The notes beneath the pieces were generated by a model. That model was not told where the DNA came from. It was given only the letters and a program-made list of their open reading frames with translations, and searched no databases. A DNA stretch of 64,000 nucleotides from Variovorax paradoxus (GTDB taxonomy: Bacteria > Pseudomonadota > Gammaproteobacteria > Burkholderiales > Burkholderiaceae_C), in assembly GCF_030811855.1 (NCBI RefSeq), contig NZ_JAUSRN010000019.1:1-64000 (forward strand). The letters run 5' to 3'. The position numbers were made by a program, and so were the translations under genes. Shown here piece by piece: positions 1 to 9,159 of the stretch (position 1 is its first letter; each line of letters starts with the position of its first letter).

Positions 1-32
1 GGGTCGCAGACAGTGGGGTCGCCTTTCTTTTG

Positions 33-66
33 CCTACGTTTCTTTGGCGAAGCAAAGAAAAGTAGG
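33..66. repeat. Inverted repeat (hairpin-forming extragenic element)
   Basis: Two 14-base arms (33-46 and 53-66) match at 13 of 14 positions around a 6-base loop. A second small palindrome, CGCCC/GGGCG, follows at about 68-81. The element is non-coding and lies downstream of the minus-strand methyltransferase gene. It resembles extragenic inverted repeats I associate with Comamonadaceae genomes; that family link is recollection, not something I could check here. Confidence 0.6.
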
Positions 67-105
67 TCGCCCGCCGGGGCGAGTCCCGGCCTCGGGAAGC
101 AAACA

Positions 106-137
106 AGCTAAAGAGCTAAAGAGCTAAAGAGCTAAAG
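106..137. repeat. Four tandem copies of an 8-bp unit (AGCTAAAG)
   Basis: Four perfect head-to-tail copies of AGCTAAAG start at 106, 114, 122 and 130. The array ends 3 bases before the stop codon of the minus-strand methyltransferase gene, so it sits in that gene's 3' untranslated region. An 8-bp unit is prone to slippage and the copy number may vary between strains. Confidence 0.9.
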
Positions 138-140
138 GAG

Positions 141-1253
141 TCAGAGGGTATGACTCCGATCCCCCTCCACAAACCCCATTGCATCCCAAGGCTCCCCAAC
201 AGCAAACCCCACCACCTTGAAGAGTTCCCCCATCTCATGCTCATGAATGAGCCGAGCCGCCATTCCCCTCTCCGCAGTAGAGCCCTGCTCCATCCTCGCA
301 AGCAACCCGCAGTTCAGCAGAAACCGCGCCTGGCTCGTGTAGCCCAGCACCTCGAGCCCCGCTTCCTGCCCCGCCAGCGCAATGCCCGTGAAATTGACGT
401 GCGCCGTGATGTCCTTGTAGCCCACGTCGGACAGCGGATCGCCATCGGCCTGATGCGCCCGGTGGCACATCACCGTACCCATGTGGCGCTGCGGGTGGTA
501 GAACTCGCGCTCCGGAAAACCATAGTCGATGAAGAAGGCCGCACCTTCCTTCAGGCGGTCCGCCAGCGTGGCGACGAAGGCCTCGGCCTGCGGATGAATT
601 TCGGTCAGGTAGTCGTGCTCACCAAGCACCTCGAACGGTGGCCGGAGTTCGGTGGTGCGATCGGCCCAGGTCCAGCCATCGGCGCTTGCATTGCGAACCA
701 CGCCGCGCTCTTGCCATTGGCCGCCCACGCGCGCCAGCAGTTGCACCGGCATTGCATCGAGCACCTCGTTGCCGACCACCACGCCCTGCATCGATTCAGG
801 CAGCTCGCCGAGCCAATCGACGCGGTCGGCGTAACGCACCAGCGCCTGCTGCTGCCGCTCGCGCAAGGTGCCCGACAGGTCGACGATGCGGTAGCGCACG
901 TCGCCGCGGCCCATCTCGTCGAGCGCGTGCAGCAACTGCACGGCGAGCGCCCCTGTGCCCGCGCCGAATTCCCAGACCGTGTCGGTTCCGGTCTTCTCCA
1001 GCGCTTCGGCCACCTGGGCCGCGAGCGCTTGGCCGAACATGGGCGTGAGCTCGGGAGCCGTCACGAAGTCGCTGCCCGAAGACGGCATGTGGCCGAACTT
1101 GGCGGAGCTGTTGGCGTAGTAGCCCAGCCCCGGCGCGTACAAGGCCAGCGCCATGAAGCGATCGAAGCCGATCCATCCGCCGGCGCGTTCCACGGCGCGG
1201 GCAATCAGGGTATCGAGGGCGATGGGTAAACTGTTCGTCGTCTTTGTCGTCAC
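141..1253 (-). CDS. MidA/NDUFAF7-family SAM-dependent methyltransferase (COG1565)
   Basis: The protein has 370 residues. It shows the family's N-terminal segment (PGLGYYANSS then a phenylalanine-rich FGHMPSSGSDF stretch at about 41-63) and a SAM-binding EFGAGTG at about 95-101. Mitochondrial NDUFAF7 of this family methylates an arginine of complex I; the bacterial substrate is not established, so a respiratory target is inference. The start is GTG. A GAGAAT hexamer ends 6 bases upstream, which suggests a leaderless mRNA. The gene is divergent from the SDR gene at 1280, with 26 bases between start codons. Confidence 0.85.
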   Translation of the reverse strand: MTTKTTNSLPIALDTLIARAVERAGGWIGFDRFMALALYAPGLGYYANSSAKFGHMPSSGSDFVTAPELTPMFGQALAAQVAEALEKTGTDTVWEFGAGTGALAVQLLHALDEMGRGDVRYRIVDLSGTLRERQQQALVRYADRVDWLGELPESMQGVVVGNEVLDAMPVQLLARVGGQWQERGVVRNASADGWTWADRTTELRPPFEVLGEHDYLTEIHPQAEAFVATLADRLKEGAAFFIDYGFPEREFYHPQRHMGTVMCHRAHQADGDPLSDVGYKDITAHVNFTGIALAGQEAGLEVLGYTSQARFLLNCGLLARMEQGSTAERGMAARLIHEHEMGELFKVVGFAVGEPWDAMGFVEGDRSHTL

Positions 1254-1259
1254 GCCCCG

Positions 1260-1265
1260 ATTCTC
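1260..1265 (-). promoter_or_regulatory. -10-like hexamer abutting the methyltransferase start
   Basis: GAGAAT on the minus strand (4/6 to TATAAT) is separated from the GTG start by 6 bases. A transcript from it would begin at or next to the start codon. No clear -35 is visible. This is one member of a recurrent pattern in the window. Confidence 0.35.
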
Positions 1266-1279
1266 CCTTCTCTCTTCGC

Positions 1280-2068
1280 ATGAGCACAGTGCCTCTATCT
1301 CCTGTTACGCCGACCCGCCTCCGCACCGTCCTCGTCACGGGTGCCGGACGCCGGCTGGGCCGCGAGATTGCGCTGGCGCTGGCCGCAGGAGGTTGGCAGG
1401 TGGCGGTGCACTACCGCAGCTCGCGCGCCGAGGCCGAGCAAACGGCAGCCGATTGCACGGGCCTCTCGGGCAGTTCGGCTGTCTTCGAGGCCGATCTGCT
1501 CGACGAAGGCGCCACCCGCGCCTTGCTGCCGCGCGTGGTGGCGCATTTCGGCGGAGTCGATGCCGTGGTCCACAGCGCGGCCCTCTTCGAGCACGACGAT
1601 GCGGCCAGCTTCAGCTATGCGCTCATGGAGCGCCATGCGCGCAGCAACGCAGGCGCGGCCATCCTGCTGGCGCAGGCGCTGCGCGACCATCTGGCGCTGC
1701 GTGACGCGCAGGGCGCGGTGGTGCACCTGCTCGACCAGAAGCTCTGGAACCCGAACCCCGACTTTCTCAGCTACACGCTTTCCAAGGCCGCACTCGAAGC
1801 GGCCACGCCCATGCTGGCCATGGCGCTGGCGCCACGCGTGCGGGTGGTGGGTGTGGCGCCCGGCCTCACGCTGCCGAGCCACATGCTGGACGAGGCCAAG
1901 TTTTCGCAGCTGCACAAGCTCTCGCCGCTGGGCCGTTCTTCGACCCCAGCCGACGTGGCGGCGACGGTGAAGTTCGCGCTGGAGAACAACTCGATCACCG
2001 GCACCACGCTCTTGGTGGACGGGGGCCAGCACCTCATGAAATTCGACCGCGACTTCTCGCTGATGTGA
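1280..2068 (+). CDS. SDR-family oxidoreductase, pteridine reductase-like (FolM type)
   Basis: A 262-residue short-chain dehydrogenase. The nucleotide-binding turn is TGAGRRLG at residues 20-27, the arginine-bearing variant seen in pteridine reductases and FolM. The catalytic YxxxK pair is in SYTLSKAALE at about 165-169, and the C-terminus (GTTLLVDGGQHL) is typical of the family. The ATG at 1280 is chosen; an in-frame TTG at 1244 would only add residues lacking family character. The stop codon lies 8 bases before folB, which supports a role in dihydropterin/folate metabolism. Substrate specificity is inferred from motif and context. Confidence 0.8.
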   Translation: MSTVPLSPVTPTRLRTVLVTGAGRRLGREIALALAAGGWQVAVHYRSSRAEAEQTAADCTGLSGSSAVFEADLLDEGATRALLPRVVAHFGGVDAVVHSAALFEHDDAASFSYALMERHARSNAGAAILLAQALRDHLALRDAQGAVVHLLDQKLWNPNPDFLSYTLSKAALEAATPMLAMALAPRVRVVGVAPGLTLPSHMLDEAKFSQLHKLSPLGRSSTPADVAATVKFALENNSITGTTLLVDGGQHLMKFDRDFSLM

Positions 2069-2076
2069 GTCCCACC

Positions 2077-2451
2077 ATGCCCTCTACCCCCATCGGCCGC
2101 CAGACTCTCACCCTGCAAGGGCTTCGCTTCGACGCCAACCTGGGCATCCTCGACCAGGAAAAGACGGCGCCGCAGCCGATCCAGGTCGATGCCGAGCTGC
2201 ATCTGGGCGCGCAGCCGCTGATGCCGAAGGACGACGAGATCTTTCACGTGCTGGACTACCGCAAGGTGCGCCGCATCATCATCGACGAGTGCACGGCCGA
2301 GCACGTGAACCTGCTCGAAACCCTCATCGGCAAGCTCGCGCAGCGCCTGCTGCAGCTGCCCGGCGTGGTCGGCGTGCGGGTGAAGATCGCCAAGCTCGAA
2401 ATCTTCGACGACTGCGAGGTGGCTATCCGCATGGAAGCCGGGGAATGGTGA
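2077..2451 (+). CDS. folB: Dihydroneopterin aldolase
   Basis: A 124-residue protein of the FolB family, which converts 7,8-dihydroneopterin to 6-hydroxymethyl-dihydropterin in folate synthesis. Family features are an N-terminal LTLQGLRFDANLGILDQEK, a central LDYRKVRRIIID, and a C-terminal VKIAKLEIFDDCEVAI. The ATG at 2077 is preferred; an in-frame GTG at 2065 would overlap the upstream SDR stop. It is co-directional with the SDR gene, which is probably co-transcribed. Confidence 0.92.
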   Translation: MPSTPIGRQTLTLQGLRFDANLGILDQEKTAPQPIQVDAELHLGAQPLMPKDDEIFHVLDYRKVRRIIIDECTAEHVNLLETLIGKLAQRLLQLPGVVGVRVKIAKLEIFDDCEVAIRMEAGEW

Positions 2452-2503
2452 TCCAAGGCAAAATCGGGGCTTCCTCCCCCGATTTGCCTGAAGCAGCCTA
2501 CCC

Positions 2504-3442
2504 ATGAACGCCGTCTGGATCGACGAGGCGCCCGTCGCCGGCGCCACCCCCATCGCCACCAACTCGCTGAAGATCGAACGCGAGACGCACAAGCTCGAAA
2601 AGCGCCTGTGCCGCGAGGTGGGCCGCGCCATCGTCGACTACAACATGATCGAAGAGGGCGACAAGGTCATGGTGTGCGTCTCGGGCGGGAAGGACAGCTA
2701 CGCCATGCTGGACATCCTGCTCAAGCTCAGGGCCCGCGCACCGATCCACTTCGACATCGTCGCGGTCAACCTCGACCAGAAGCAGCCCGGCTTTCCAGAA
2801 GAAGTGCTGCCAAAGTATTTGAGCGAACTCGGCGTGGACTTCCACATCGAGAACCAGGACACCTACAGCATCGTCAGACGCGTGATTCCCGAGGGCAAGA
2901 CGACCTGCGGCCTGTGCAGCCGGCTGCGCCGCGGCATCCTGTACCGCGTGGCGGACGAACTCGGCGCTACCAAGGTGGCGCTCGGCCACCACCGCGACGA
3001 CATGCTGCAGACCTTCTTCCTCAACATGTTCTTCGCGGGCAAGCTCAAGAGCATGCCGCCCAAGTTGGTGAGCGACGACGGCAAGCACATCGTGATTCGC
3101 CCGCTCGCCTACGTGGCCGAGAAAGACCTGGTGCGCTGGGCGCAGCACCGCGAATTCCCGATCATTCCGTGCACGCTGTGCGGCAGCCAGGAAAACCTGC
3201 AGCGCAAGCAGGTCGGCGAGATGCTGCGCGAGTGGGACAGAAAGCATCCCGGCCGCGTGGAGAACATGTTCACCGCGCTGCAGAACGTGGTGCCATCGCA
3301 CCTGCTCGACGGAACGCGGCACGACTTCAAGGGTCTGAGGGCCACCGGCGTGGCCGACGAAGACGGCGACAAGGCCTTCGACACGCCTTCTTTCGACCTG
3401 CTCTCCCAGGCACCTGCAGCCCTGCGCATCCTCCAGGGCTGA
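2504..3442 (+). CDS. ttcA: tRNA 2-thiocytidine(32) synthetase TtcA
   Basis: A 312-residue PP-loop ATPase that thiolates cytidine 32 of certain tRNAs using an iron-sulfur cluster. The PP-loop SGGKDS is at about 60-65. The two cysteine pairs, CGLC (about 135-138) and CTLC (about 223-226), are both present. Length fits the family. It starts 52 bases after folB. The last 30 or so residues are less conserved in appearance. Confidence 0.95.
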   Translation: MNAVWIDEAPVAGATPIATNSLKIERETHKLEKRLCREVGRAIVDYNMIEEGDKVMVCVSGGKDSYAMLDILLKLRARAPIHFDIVAVNLDQKQPGFPEEVLPKYLSELGVDFHIENQDTYSIVRRVIPEGKTTCGLCSRLRRGILYRVADELGATKVALGHHRDDMLQTFFLNMFFAGKLKSMPPKLVSDDGKHIVIRPLAYVAEKDLVRWAQHREFPIIPCTLCGSQENLQRKQVGEMLREWDRKHPGRVENMFTALQNVVPSHLLDGTRHDFKGLRATGVADEDGDKAFDTPSFDLLSQAPAALRILQG

Positions 3443-3488
3443 GCGGGCAACCCAGGGGAATTTTGGGCCGCGGAGCCCGGAGATCCTC

Positions 3489-4106
3489 ATGAAACGTGCG
3501 TTTTTTGCTCTCTTTTTGGCAGCATCATTGAGCGGCTGCGCCACCTCGTGGGTGGTCGACAGCGATGTGAAAAGCTTCTCCTCGCTCGCCGCGGTGCCGC
3601 CCGGCGCCACCTACCGCTTCGAACGGCTGCCGTCGCAGCAGGCCGACGCCGCCCGGCAGGAATCACTGGAGGCGATGGCGGCCACTGCTCTCGAAAAAGT
3701 AGGCCTGCGCCGCGACGATGCCAAGCCGCAGTACAGCGCGCAGATCGGCGCGCGCGTGACGGTCGGCCTTTCGCCCTGGGCCGACCCGTGGCTCTTCGAC
3801 GGCCCCTGGGGCGCTGGCTATGGCTACCACGGCTATGCGCGCCGCTGGTATGGCGGCGGCTGGTACGGTGGGCCTGGCTTCATCCCGCCCGCGGCCAACC
3901 CCTGGTATGAGCGCGAAGTGAGCATCGTGCTTCGCGACGTTGGCTCGAACCGTGTGGTCTACGAAACGCGGGCCCGCAATGACGGGCCGTACAACGTGAG
4001 CGCGACCATCCTGCCAGTGATGTTCCAGGCCGCGCTGCAGGGATTCCCGAATCCGCCGCAGGGCGAGCGCCGCGTGAACATCGAACTCTCGGCTGCGAAG
4101 AAATGA
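3489..4106 (+). CDS. DUF4136-type lipoprotein
   Basis: A 205-residue predicted lipoprotein. The signal peptide ends in a lipobox LSGC with the lipidated cysteine at residue 17. The body resembles DUF4136 proteins, with a central Gly/Tyr/Trp-rich low-complexity stretch (about 98-140) and a C-terminal YETRARNDGPYN region. Function is unknown. A weak ribosome site (GGAGATCCTC) precedes the ATG. It probably resides in the outer membrane. Confidence 0.8.
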   Translation: MKRAFFALFLAASLSGCATSWVVDSDVKSFSSLAAVPPGATYRFERLPSQQADAARQESLEAMAATALEKVGLRRDDAKPQYSAQIGARVTVGLSPWADPWLFDGPWGAGYGYHGYARRWYGGGWYGGPGFIPPAANPWYEREVSIVLRDVGSNRVVYETRARNDGPYNVSATILPVMFQAALQGFPNPPQGERRVNIELSAAKK

Positions 4107-4114
4107 GCCGCTTC

Positions 4115-4120
4115 TAGAAT
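4115..4120 (+). promoter_or_regulatory. -10-like TAGAAT next to phosphatase start
   Basis: TAGAAT (5/6 to the -10 consensus) lies 7 bases before the ATG at 4128. There is no ribosome site between them. A transcript from it would be leaderless. Confidence 0.45.
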
Positions 4121-4127
4121 CCGGCCA

Positions 4128-4781
4128 ATGGAAGAAATCACCCGCCTGATTGCTGTTCGCCATGGCGAGACCGCCTGGAATGTCGACACCCGCATCCAGG
4201 GCCAGCTCGACGTCGGACTCAACGCCACCGGCTGCTGGCAGGCCCAGCGCGTAGGGCAGGCTCTGGCGCACGAAGACATCGGCGCGATCTATGCGAGCGA
4301 CCTGTCGCGCGCCTGGCAGACCGCGCAGGAGATCGCGCGCCCCCATGGCCTCACAGTGCACCCCGAGCCCGGCCTGCGCGAACGCGCGTTCGGCCGCTTC
4401 GAGGGATTGAGCTTCGCGGAGATCGAAGCCACCCTGCCCGACCAGGCCAGGCGCTGGCGCGAGCGCGATCCCGAGTTCGAACCCGAGGGCGGCGAAAGCC
4501 TGCTGGTGTTTCGCGAGCGCGTGACGCGCGTCGCCTCGAAACTGGCCGCGCGCCATCCGGGCCAGCTGGTGGCGCTGGTGGCGCATGGCGGCGTAATGGA
4601 CGTGCTCTACCGCGCCGCCACGCGCCAGGAGCTGCAAGCGCCGCGCACCTGGCAGCTCGGCAACGCGGCCATCAACCGCATGCTCTGGACGCCCGAGGGC
4701 TTCAGCCTGGTGGGCTGGAGCGACACCGCCCACCTGGTGACGGACGAGGACGACGACATCCTCGACGAAACGACGACCTAG
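4128..4781 (+). CDS. Histidine phosphatase family protein (phosphoglycerate mutase-like)
   Basis: A 217-residue member of the histidine phosphatase superfamily. The phospho-acceptor RHGET is at residues 11-15, a YASDLSRAWQTA motif follows, and a second catalytic histidine lies in LVAHGGVMDV at about 154. Substrate is unknown; relatives range from GpmB-like phosphatases to CobC. Its TAG stop overlaps the TAG stop of the convergent RND gene, both read from the palindrome CTAG at 4778-4781. Confidence 0.88.
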   Translation: MEEITRLIAVRHGETAWNVDTRIQGQLDVGLNATGCWQAQRVGQALAHEDIGAIYASDLSRAWQTAQEIARPHGLTVHPEPGLRERAFGRFEGLSFAEIEATLPDQARRWRERDPEFEPEGGESLLVFRERVTRVASKLAARHPGQLVALVAHGGVMDVLYRAATRQELQAPRTWQLGNAAINRMLWTPEGFSLVGWSDTAHLVTDEDDDILDETTT

Positions 4782-7700
4782 GCGTGCGACGCCGCGTGCG
4801 TTGCCGCGGCTCCACCCGCTTCGCTTTGGGCCTCGCCCGGCAAGTCGACCATGGGCCCGGTGCCGCTGTAGCGGTCGAGCGCAAGGTAAATCGCGGGCGT
4901 GATGTAGAGCGTGATCACCTGCGAGAAGATGAGCCCGCCCACCACCGCCACACCCAGCGGCTGGCGCAGTTCGGCGCCGGCGCCCAGCCCCAATGCCAGC
5001 GGCAGCGCACCCATCAGCGCGGCCAGCGTGGTCATCAAGATGGGGCGGAAGCGCAACCGGCAGGCCTCGCGGATCGCATCGACCGGCTTCATGCCTTCGG
5101 TGCGCTGCGCATCGAGCGCGAAGTCGATCATCATGATCGCGTTTTTCTTCACGATGCCGATCAAGAGCAGGATGCCGATGGTGGCGATCAGCGTCAGGTC
5201 GAAGTTGAAGAGCTTGAGCGAGAGCAGCGCGCCCACGGCCGCGGACGGCAGGCCGGCCAGGATGGTCAGCGGATGGATGTAGCTTTCGTACAGCACGCCC
5301 AGGAGCACGTAGATCACCAGCACGGCCAGCACCAGCAGCACGGCCTGGCTCGACTGTGAGCTCTGGAACACCGCCGCATCGCCGCCGTAAGTGGTGATGA
5401 TCGACGGCGGCATCTTCAGCGCTTCCTTGAACTGATCGATCTTCGCGGTCGCGTTGCCCAGCGGCACGTCGGGCGCGAGGTTGAACGACACCGTGACCGC
5501 CTGCAGCTGGCCCTGGTGGTTGACCGAGGTGGGTCCCACCGTGCGCTTGACGGTCGAGAAGGCCGAGAGCGGCACCAGCCGGCCCGTGGTGCTGCGCACC
5601 GAGAGGCGCGACATGTCGTCCTCGAACTGGCGGTCGTTGTCGGAGGCCGAGAGAATCACCTGGTAGGTGTTGCTCGCGCCGTAGATGCTGCCGATCTGCC
5701 GATCGCCATAAGCGTTGTAGAGCGCGGTGCGCAAGTCGCCCACGGCCACGCCGAGCACGCCGGCCTTGTCGCGGTCGATCTCGAGCGTGGCCTGCAGGCC
5801 GCGGTTCTGCGAGTCGCTGGTGACGTCGCGGAACGCCGGATCGGCGCGCATGCGCTCCATGAGCCGCGTGGCCCAGGGCACCATCTCGCCCGCGTTCACG
5901 CTTTGCAGCGTGTACTGGAAGCGCGCCTTGCTCTGACGGCCGCCCAGGCGCAGGTTCTGCACCGGCTGCATGTAGACCGCGATGCCCGGAATCTCGCGGA
6001 AGCGCTGGCGCAGCGACTCCAGCACCACGGCCATCTTGGGACGCTGGCTGCGCGGCTTGAGCACGGCGAACAGTCGGCCGGAGTTCTGCGTGGCCGTGGG
6101 TCCGCCCACGCCGACAAACGAGCTCACGTAGGCCACGCTCGGGTCCGCCTGAAGCGAGGCGGCCACGCGTTCCTGCAGCGCATTCATGGCAGTGAAGGAG
6201 ATGTCCTCAGCCGCTTCGGTGGTGATCTGGATCTGGCCGATGTCTTCCTCGGGAAAGAAGCCCTTCGGAATGGAGACGAACAGCCACGCGGTGACGATGA
6301 AGGTGCCGCCGGCGATCAGCAGCATCACCATGCGGTGGGCCAACGTCCAATCGAGCGTTCGCATGTAGCTGCCATGCACCCAGCGGTAGCCGCGCTCGAA
6401 GGCGCGGCCGATGGCGGTGCCGGGCTCCGGATGCTCCTCTTCATGGTCGAGCACGCCTTCCTTGCGGGGCACGTGCTTGAGCAGCCGGCTCGCGAGCATG
6501 GGCACCAGCGTGAGCGAGACGACGGCCGACACCAGCACCGCCAGCGCCACCACCACCGCGAACTCGTGGAACAGCAGGCCGATCACACCCGGCATGAAGA
6601 AGATGGGAATGAACACCGCCACCAGCGAGATCGATATCGAGATGATGGTGAAGCCCACCTCGCGCGCGCCGCGCAGCGCCGCGGCAAAGGGCTCCATACC
6701 CTTCTCGACATAGCGCATGATGTTCTCGAGCACGACGATCGCGTCGTCCACCACCAGGCCCACGGCCAGCGTGATGCCCAGCAGCGAAACGTTGTCCAGG
6801 CTGTAGCCGAAAGCGTAGAGCAGCGCCACCGCGCCGATCAGCGAGATGGGAATGGTCGCAGCCGGAATCAGCGTGGCCACCAGCCGGTGCAGGAACAAAA
6901 AGATCACCAGCACCACCAGCGCGATAGTGCCCAGCAGCGTGAGTTGCACGTCGTGCACGGCCTCGCGGATGGACAGCGAGCGGTCGTTCACCATGTGGAT
7001 CTCGACCGACTGCGGCAGCTCGGCCTTGAAGCGCGGAATGAGCGCGCGCACCGCGTCCACCACCTCCACGGTGTTGGCATTCGGCTGGCGCTGCACGGCC
7101 AGCGAAATGGAGCTCTGGCCGTTGAAGCTGCTCGCGGTCTTGACCGACTCGAAGCTGTCCTCGATGGTGGCTACTTCGTCGAGTCGCACCGGCGCGCCGT
7201 TGCGCTGCCCGACGATCAGCTTGGCGAAATCTTCCGCCTTGGTGAGCTGCCGGTTGGCCTGGATGGTGAGCGTCTGGCGCGGCCCGTCGAGTGTGCCGAC
7301 CGGCGTGTTGGCGTTGGCCGAGTTCACGGCCTTCGCCAGCTCGTCGAGTGTGATGTTGCGCGCATTGAGCAGGTCGGCATTGGCCTTGATGCGCACCGCG
7401 AAGGCCTTGCGGCCGTACACGCCCACCTGCGCCACGCCGTCGATGGTGGAGAGCGTGGGCGAGATCAGGTTCTCGGCATAGTCGTTGAGTTCGGACGGGT
7501 TCATCGACGGAGAAATCAGCGCGATGAACAGCACCGGCGCATCGGCCGGATTCACCTTGCGGTACGAAGGCAGCTGGGTGAGTTCCTGCGGCAACTGGCG
7601 CTGGGCGCGCAGCAGCGCGGCCTGCACGTCGACGGCAGCGGCGTCGATGTCGCGGCTGCTCACGAATTCCAGCGTGATCGAACTCACGCCCTGCGTGTTG

Positions 7701-7948
7701 ACCGAACTGATGGTCTGCAGGCCCGGAATGGTCGAGAACTGCTTCTCGAGCGGCAGCGCGACCGACGATGCCATGGTGTCCGGGCTTGCGCCCGGCAGCT
7801 GGGCGTTCACGTTGATGACCGGCGTGTTGTAGCTCGGCAGCGCCGCGACGGGGATGCTGAAGTAAGCAAAGATGCCCGCCACCACCACCGCGGCGGACAA
7901 CAGCACCGTCATCGCGGGACGACGGATGCAGAGCTCCGAGATGTTCAT
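4778..7948 (-). CDS. RND-family multidrug efflux permease (MdtB/MdtC/AcrB-like)
   Basis: A 1056-residue inner-membrane proton antiporter of the HAE1 class. It shows a first transmembrane helix, two large periplasmic loops, and the paired intramembrane aspartates in GLVVDDAIVVLENI that relay protons. A C-terminal NAIMMIDFAL repeat of the permease fold is also present. It overlaps the adaptor gene by ATGA. No outer-membrane factor gene is adjacent, so the pump must borrow a TolC-like channel encoded elsewhere. Drug range cannot be told from sequence. Confidence 0.93.
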   Translation of the reverse strand: MNISELCIRRPAMTVLLSAAVVVAGIFAYFSIPVAALPSYNTPVINVNAQLPGASPDTMASSVALPLEKQFSTIPGLQTISSVNTQGVSSITLEFVSSRDIDAAAVDVQAALLRAQRQLPQELTQLPSYRKVNPADAPVLFIALISPSMNPSELNDYAENLISPTLSTIDGVAQVGVYGRKAFAVRIKANADLLNARNITLDELAKAVNSANANTPVGTLDGPRQTLTIQANRQLTKAEDFAKLIVGQRNGAPVRLDEVATIEDSFESVKTASSFNGQSSISLAVQRQPNANTVEVVDAVRALIPRFKAELPQSVEIHMVNDRSLSIREAVHDVQLTLLGTIALVVLVIFLFLHRLVATLIPAATIPISLIGAVALLYAFGYSLDNVSLLGITLAVGLVVDDAIVVLENIMRYVEKGMEPFAAALRGAREVGFTIISISISLVAVFIPIFFMPGVIGLLFHEFAVVVALAVLVSAVVSLTLVPMLASRLLKHVPRKEGVLDHEEEHPEPGTAIGRAFERGYRWVHGSYMRTLDWTLAHRMVMLLIAGGTFIVTAWLFVSIPKGFFPEEDIGQIQITTEAAEDISFTAMNALQERVAASLQADPSVAYVSSFVGVGGPTATQNSGRLFAVLKPRSQRPKMAVVLESLRQRFREIPGIAVYMQPVQNLRLGGRQSKARFQYTLQSVNAGEMVPWATRLMERMRADPAFRDVTSDSQNRGLQATLEIDRDKAGVLGVAVGDLRTALYNAYGDRQIGSIYGASNTYQVILSASDNDRQFEDDMSRLSVRSTTGRLVPLSAFSTVKRTVGPTSVNHQGQLQAVTVSFNLAPDVPLGNATAKIDQFKEALKMPPSIITTYGGDAAVFQSSQSSQAVLLVLAVLVIYVLLGVLYESYIHPLTILAGLPSAAVGALLSLKLFNFDLTLIATIGILLLIGIVKKNAIMMIDFALDAQRTEGMKPVDAIREACRLRFRPILMTTLAALMGALPLALGLGAGAELRQPLGVAVVGGLIFSQVITLYITPAIYLALDRYSGTGPMVDLPGEAQSEAGGAAATHAASHA

Positions 7949-9159
7949 GCGCGTTCCCGCGGAGTCTGTGAGTCTGACGAGGCCGCGCTCCCCGGCGTGA
8001 CCCCGGTCGTGCCGGCCGGTGCGGGCTTCTTGTCGACGCGGACCTTGCCGCCCGGGCGGACGTTCTGGCTGCCTTCGATGACGACCTGCTCGCCCGGCGC
8101 GACACCGCTCACCGCCACCTTGGTGCCGAAGGTGTAGAGCACCTGCACCTTGCGGCGCTTGGCCTCTTTCGCCTCGTCGACCACGTAGAGCGAGGCGCCG
8201 TCGGACAGCATCATGAGCGCCGCCGCCGGCACCACCGTGGCGCCGGACAGGGTGCGCACCGTGATGCGCGTGCCGACGAACTGTCCCGGCCAGAGGCTCT
8301 GGTCGGCGTTGTCGAACACCGCCTTGGCACGCACGGTGCCGATTTGCGGATCGACCGTGTTGTCGACGAAATTCAGCACGCCGGTCAGCGGCTCCTTGCG
8401 TCCGCTGACGAGCGCCTCGACCTTGGACCGGCTGCGCGCCGCCGCCAGCAGGTCTTGCAGGTTGGCTTCAGGCACCGGGAAGCTCACCGCGATGGGGTCG
8501 AGCTGCGTGATGGTGACTAGCGACAGCGTGGGCTGCACCAGCGTGCCGGGGTAGATGTTGACGGCGCCGATGCGCCCCGCAATGGGGGCGCGCAGCGTGG
8601 CATAGCCCAGCGCCACTTGTGCCGACTGCACGGCGGCGCGGTCGGCCGCCACGGCGGCGCGCTGCGCCTCGAGCTGCGACAGCGTCGCGTCCGTGGCGCT
8701 CTTGGAAATGAAGTTCTGTGCCAGCAGTTCCTGGCTGCGCTTGTATTGGCGCTCGAGGTCGGCCATGGTGGCCTCGTCGCGCTTTTGCTGGGCGCGGGCG
8801 CGAGCCAGGTTGGCCTGGTCGTTGCGGTCGTCGAGCGTGAAGAGCAGTTGGCCCTCCTTGACGAACTGCCCTTCCTTCACGTGCACCGCCGCCACCGTGT
8901 TGGTCACCTGCGGCCGCAGGTCGACACTGTTGAGCGACACCACGCTCCCGTTGACCTGGACCGTCACCGGCACGTCTTGCCGCTCGGCCGTGGCTAGTGT
9001 GACGAGAGCGGGCGGCGCATTGCCCGCGGGTGCTCCAGCGGTAGCGTTGGCCGGCTTTGCGTTCTTTGCCGCCATGCGCTCGCCAGCCCCGTTCCACCAC
9101 CATCCCGCGACAGCTACGATCAACACACTTGCAAGGCCGAGAACGAGTTTTTTCTTCAT
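7945..9159 (-). CDS. RND efflux periplasmic adaptor subunit (membrane fusion protein)
   Basis: A 404-residue adaptor of the MdtA/AcrA type that joins the permease to an outer-membrane channel. It has an N-terminal membrane anchor (residues 4-24), a lipoyl-like half-motif (VHVKEGQFVKEGQLLFTLDD), a coiled-coil hairpin rich in Ala/Gln/Arg, and a second lipoyl half (YATLRAPIAGRIGAV). The C-terminal tail is Pro/Ala/Ser-rich. It is the first gene of the two-gene operon; its stop overlaps the permease start. Confidence 0.93.
   Translation of the reverse strand: MKKKLVLGLASVLIVAVAGWWWNGAGERMAAKNAKPANATAGAPAGNAPPALVTLATAERQDVPVTVQVNGSVVSLNSVDLRPQVTNTVAAVHVKEGQFVKEGQLLFTLDDRNDQANLARARAQQKRDEATMADLERQYKRSQELLAQNFISKSATDATLSQLEAQRAAVAADRAAVQSAQVALGYATLRAPIAGRIGAVNIYPGTLVQPTLSLVTITQLDPIAVSFPVPEANLQDLLAAARSRSKVEALVSGRKEPLTGVLNFVDNTVDPQIGTVRAKAVFDNADQSLWPGQFVGTRITVRTLSGATVVPAAALMMLSDGASLYVVDEAKEAKRRKVQVLYTFGTKVAVSGVAPGEQVVIEGSQNVRPGGKVRVDKKPAPAGTTGVTPGSAASSDSQTPRERA

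Noticed and set aside
150..1229. A 359-codon plus-strand frame at the window start
   Set aside because: It is antisense to the methyltransferase, with His/Arg-rich shadow composition.
5516..8137. An 873-codon open frame on the plus strand opposite the RND permease and adaptor
   Set aside because: It is rich in His/Arg/Gln with no family motif, and is the antisense shadow of the efflux genes, whose domains are complete.
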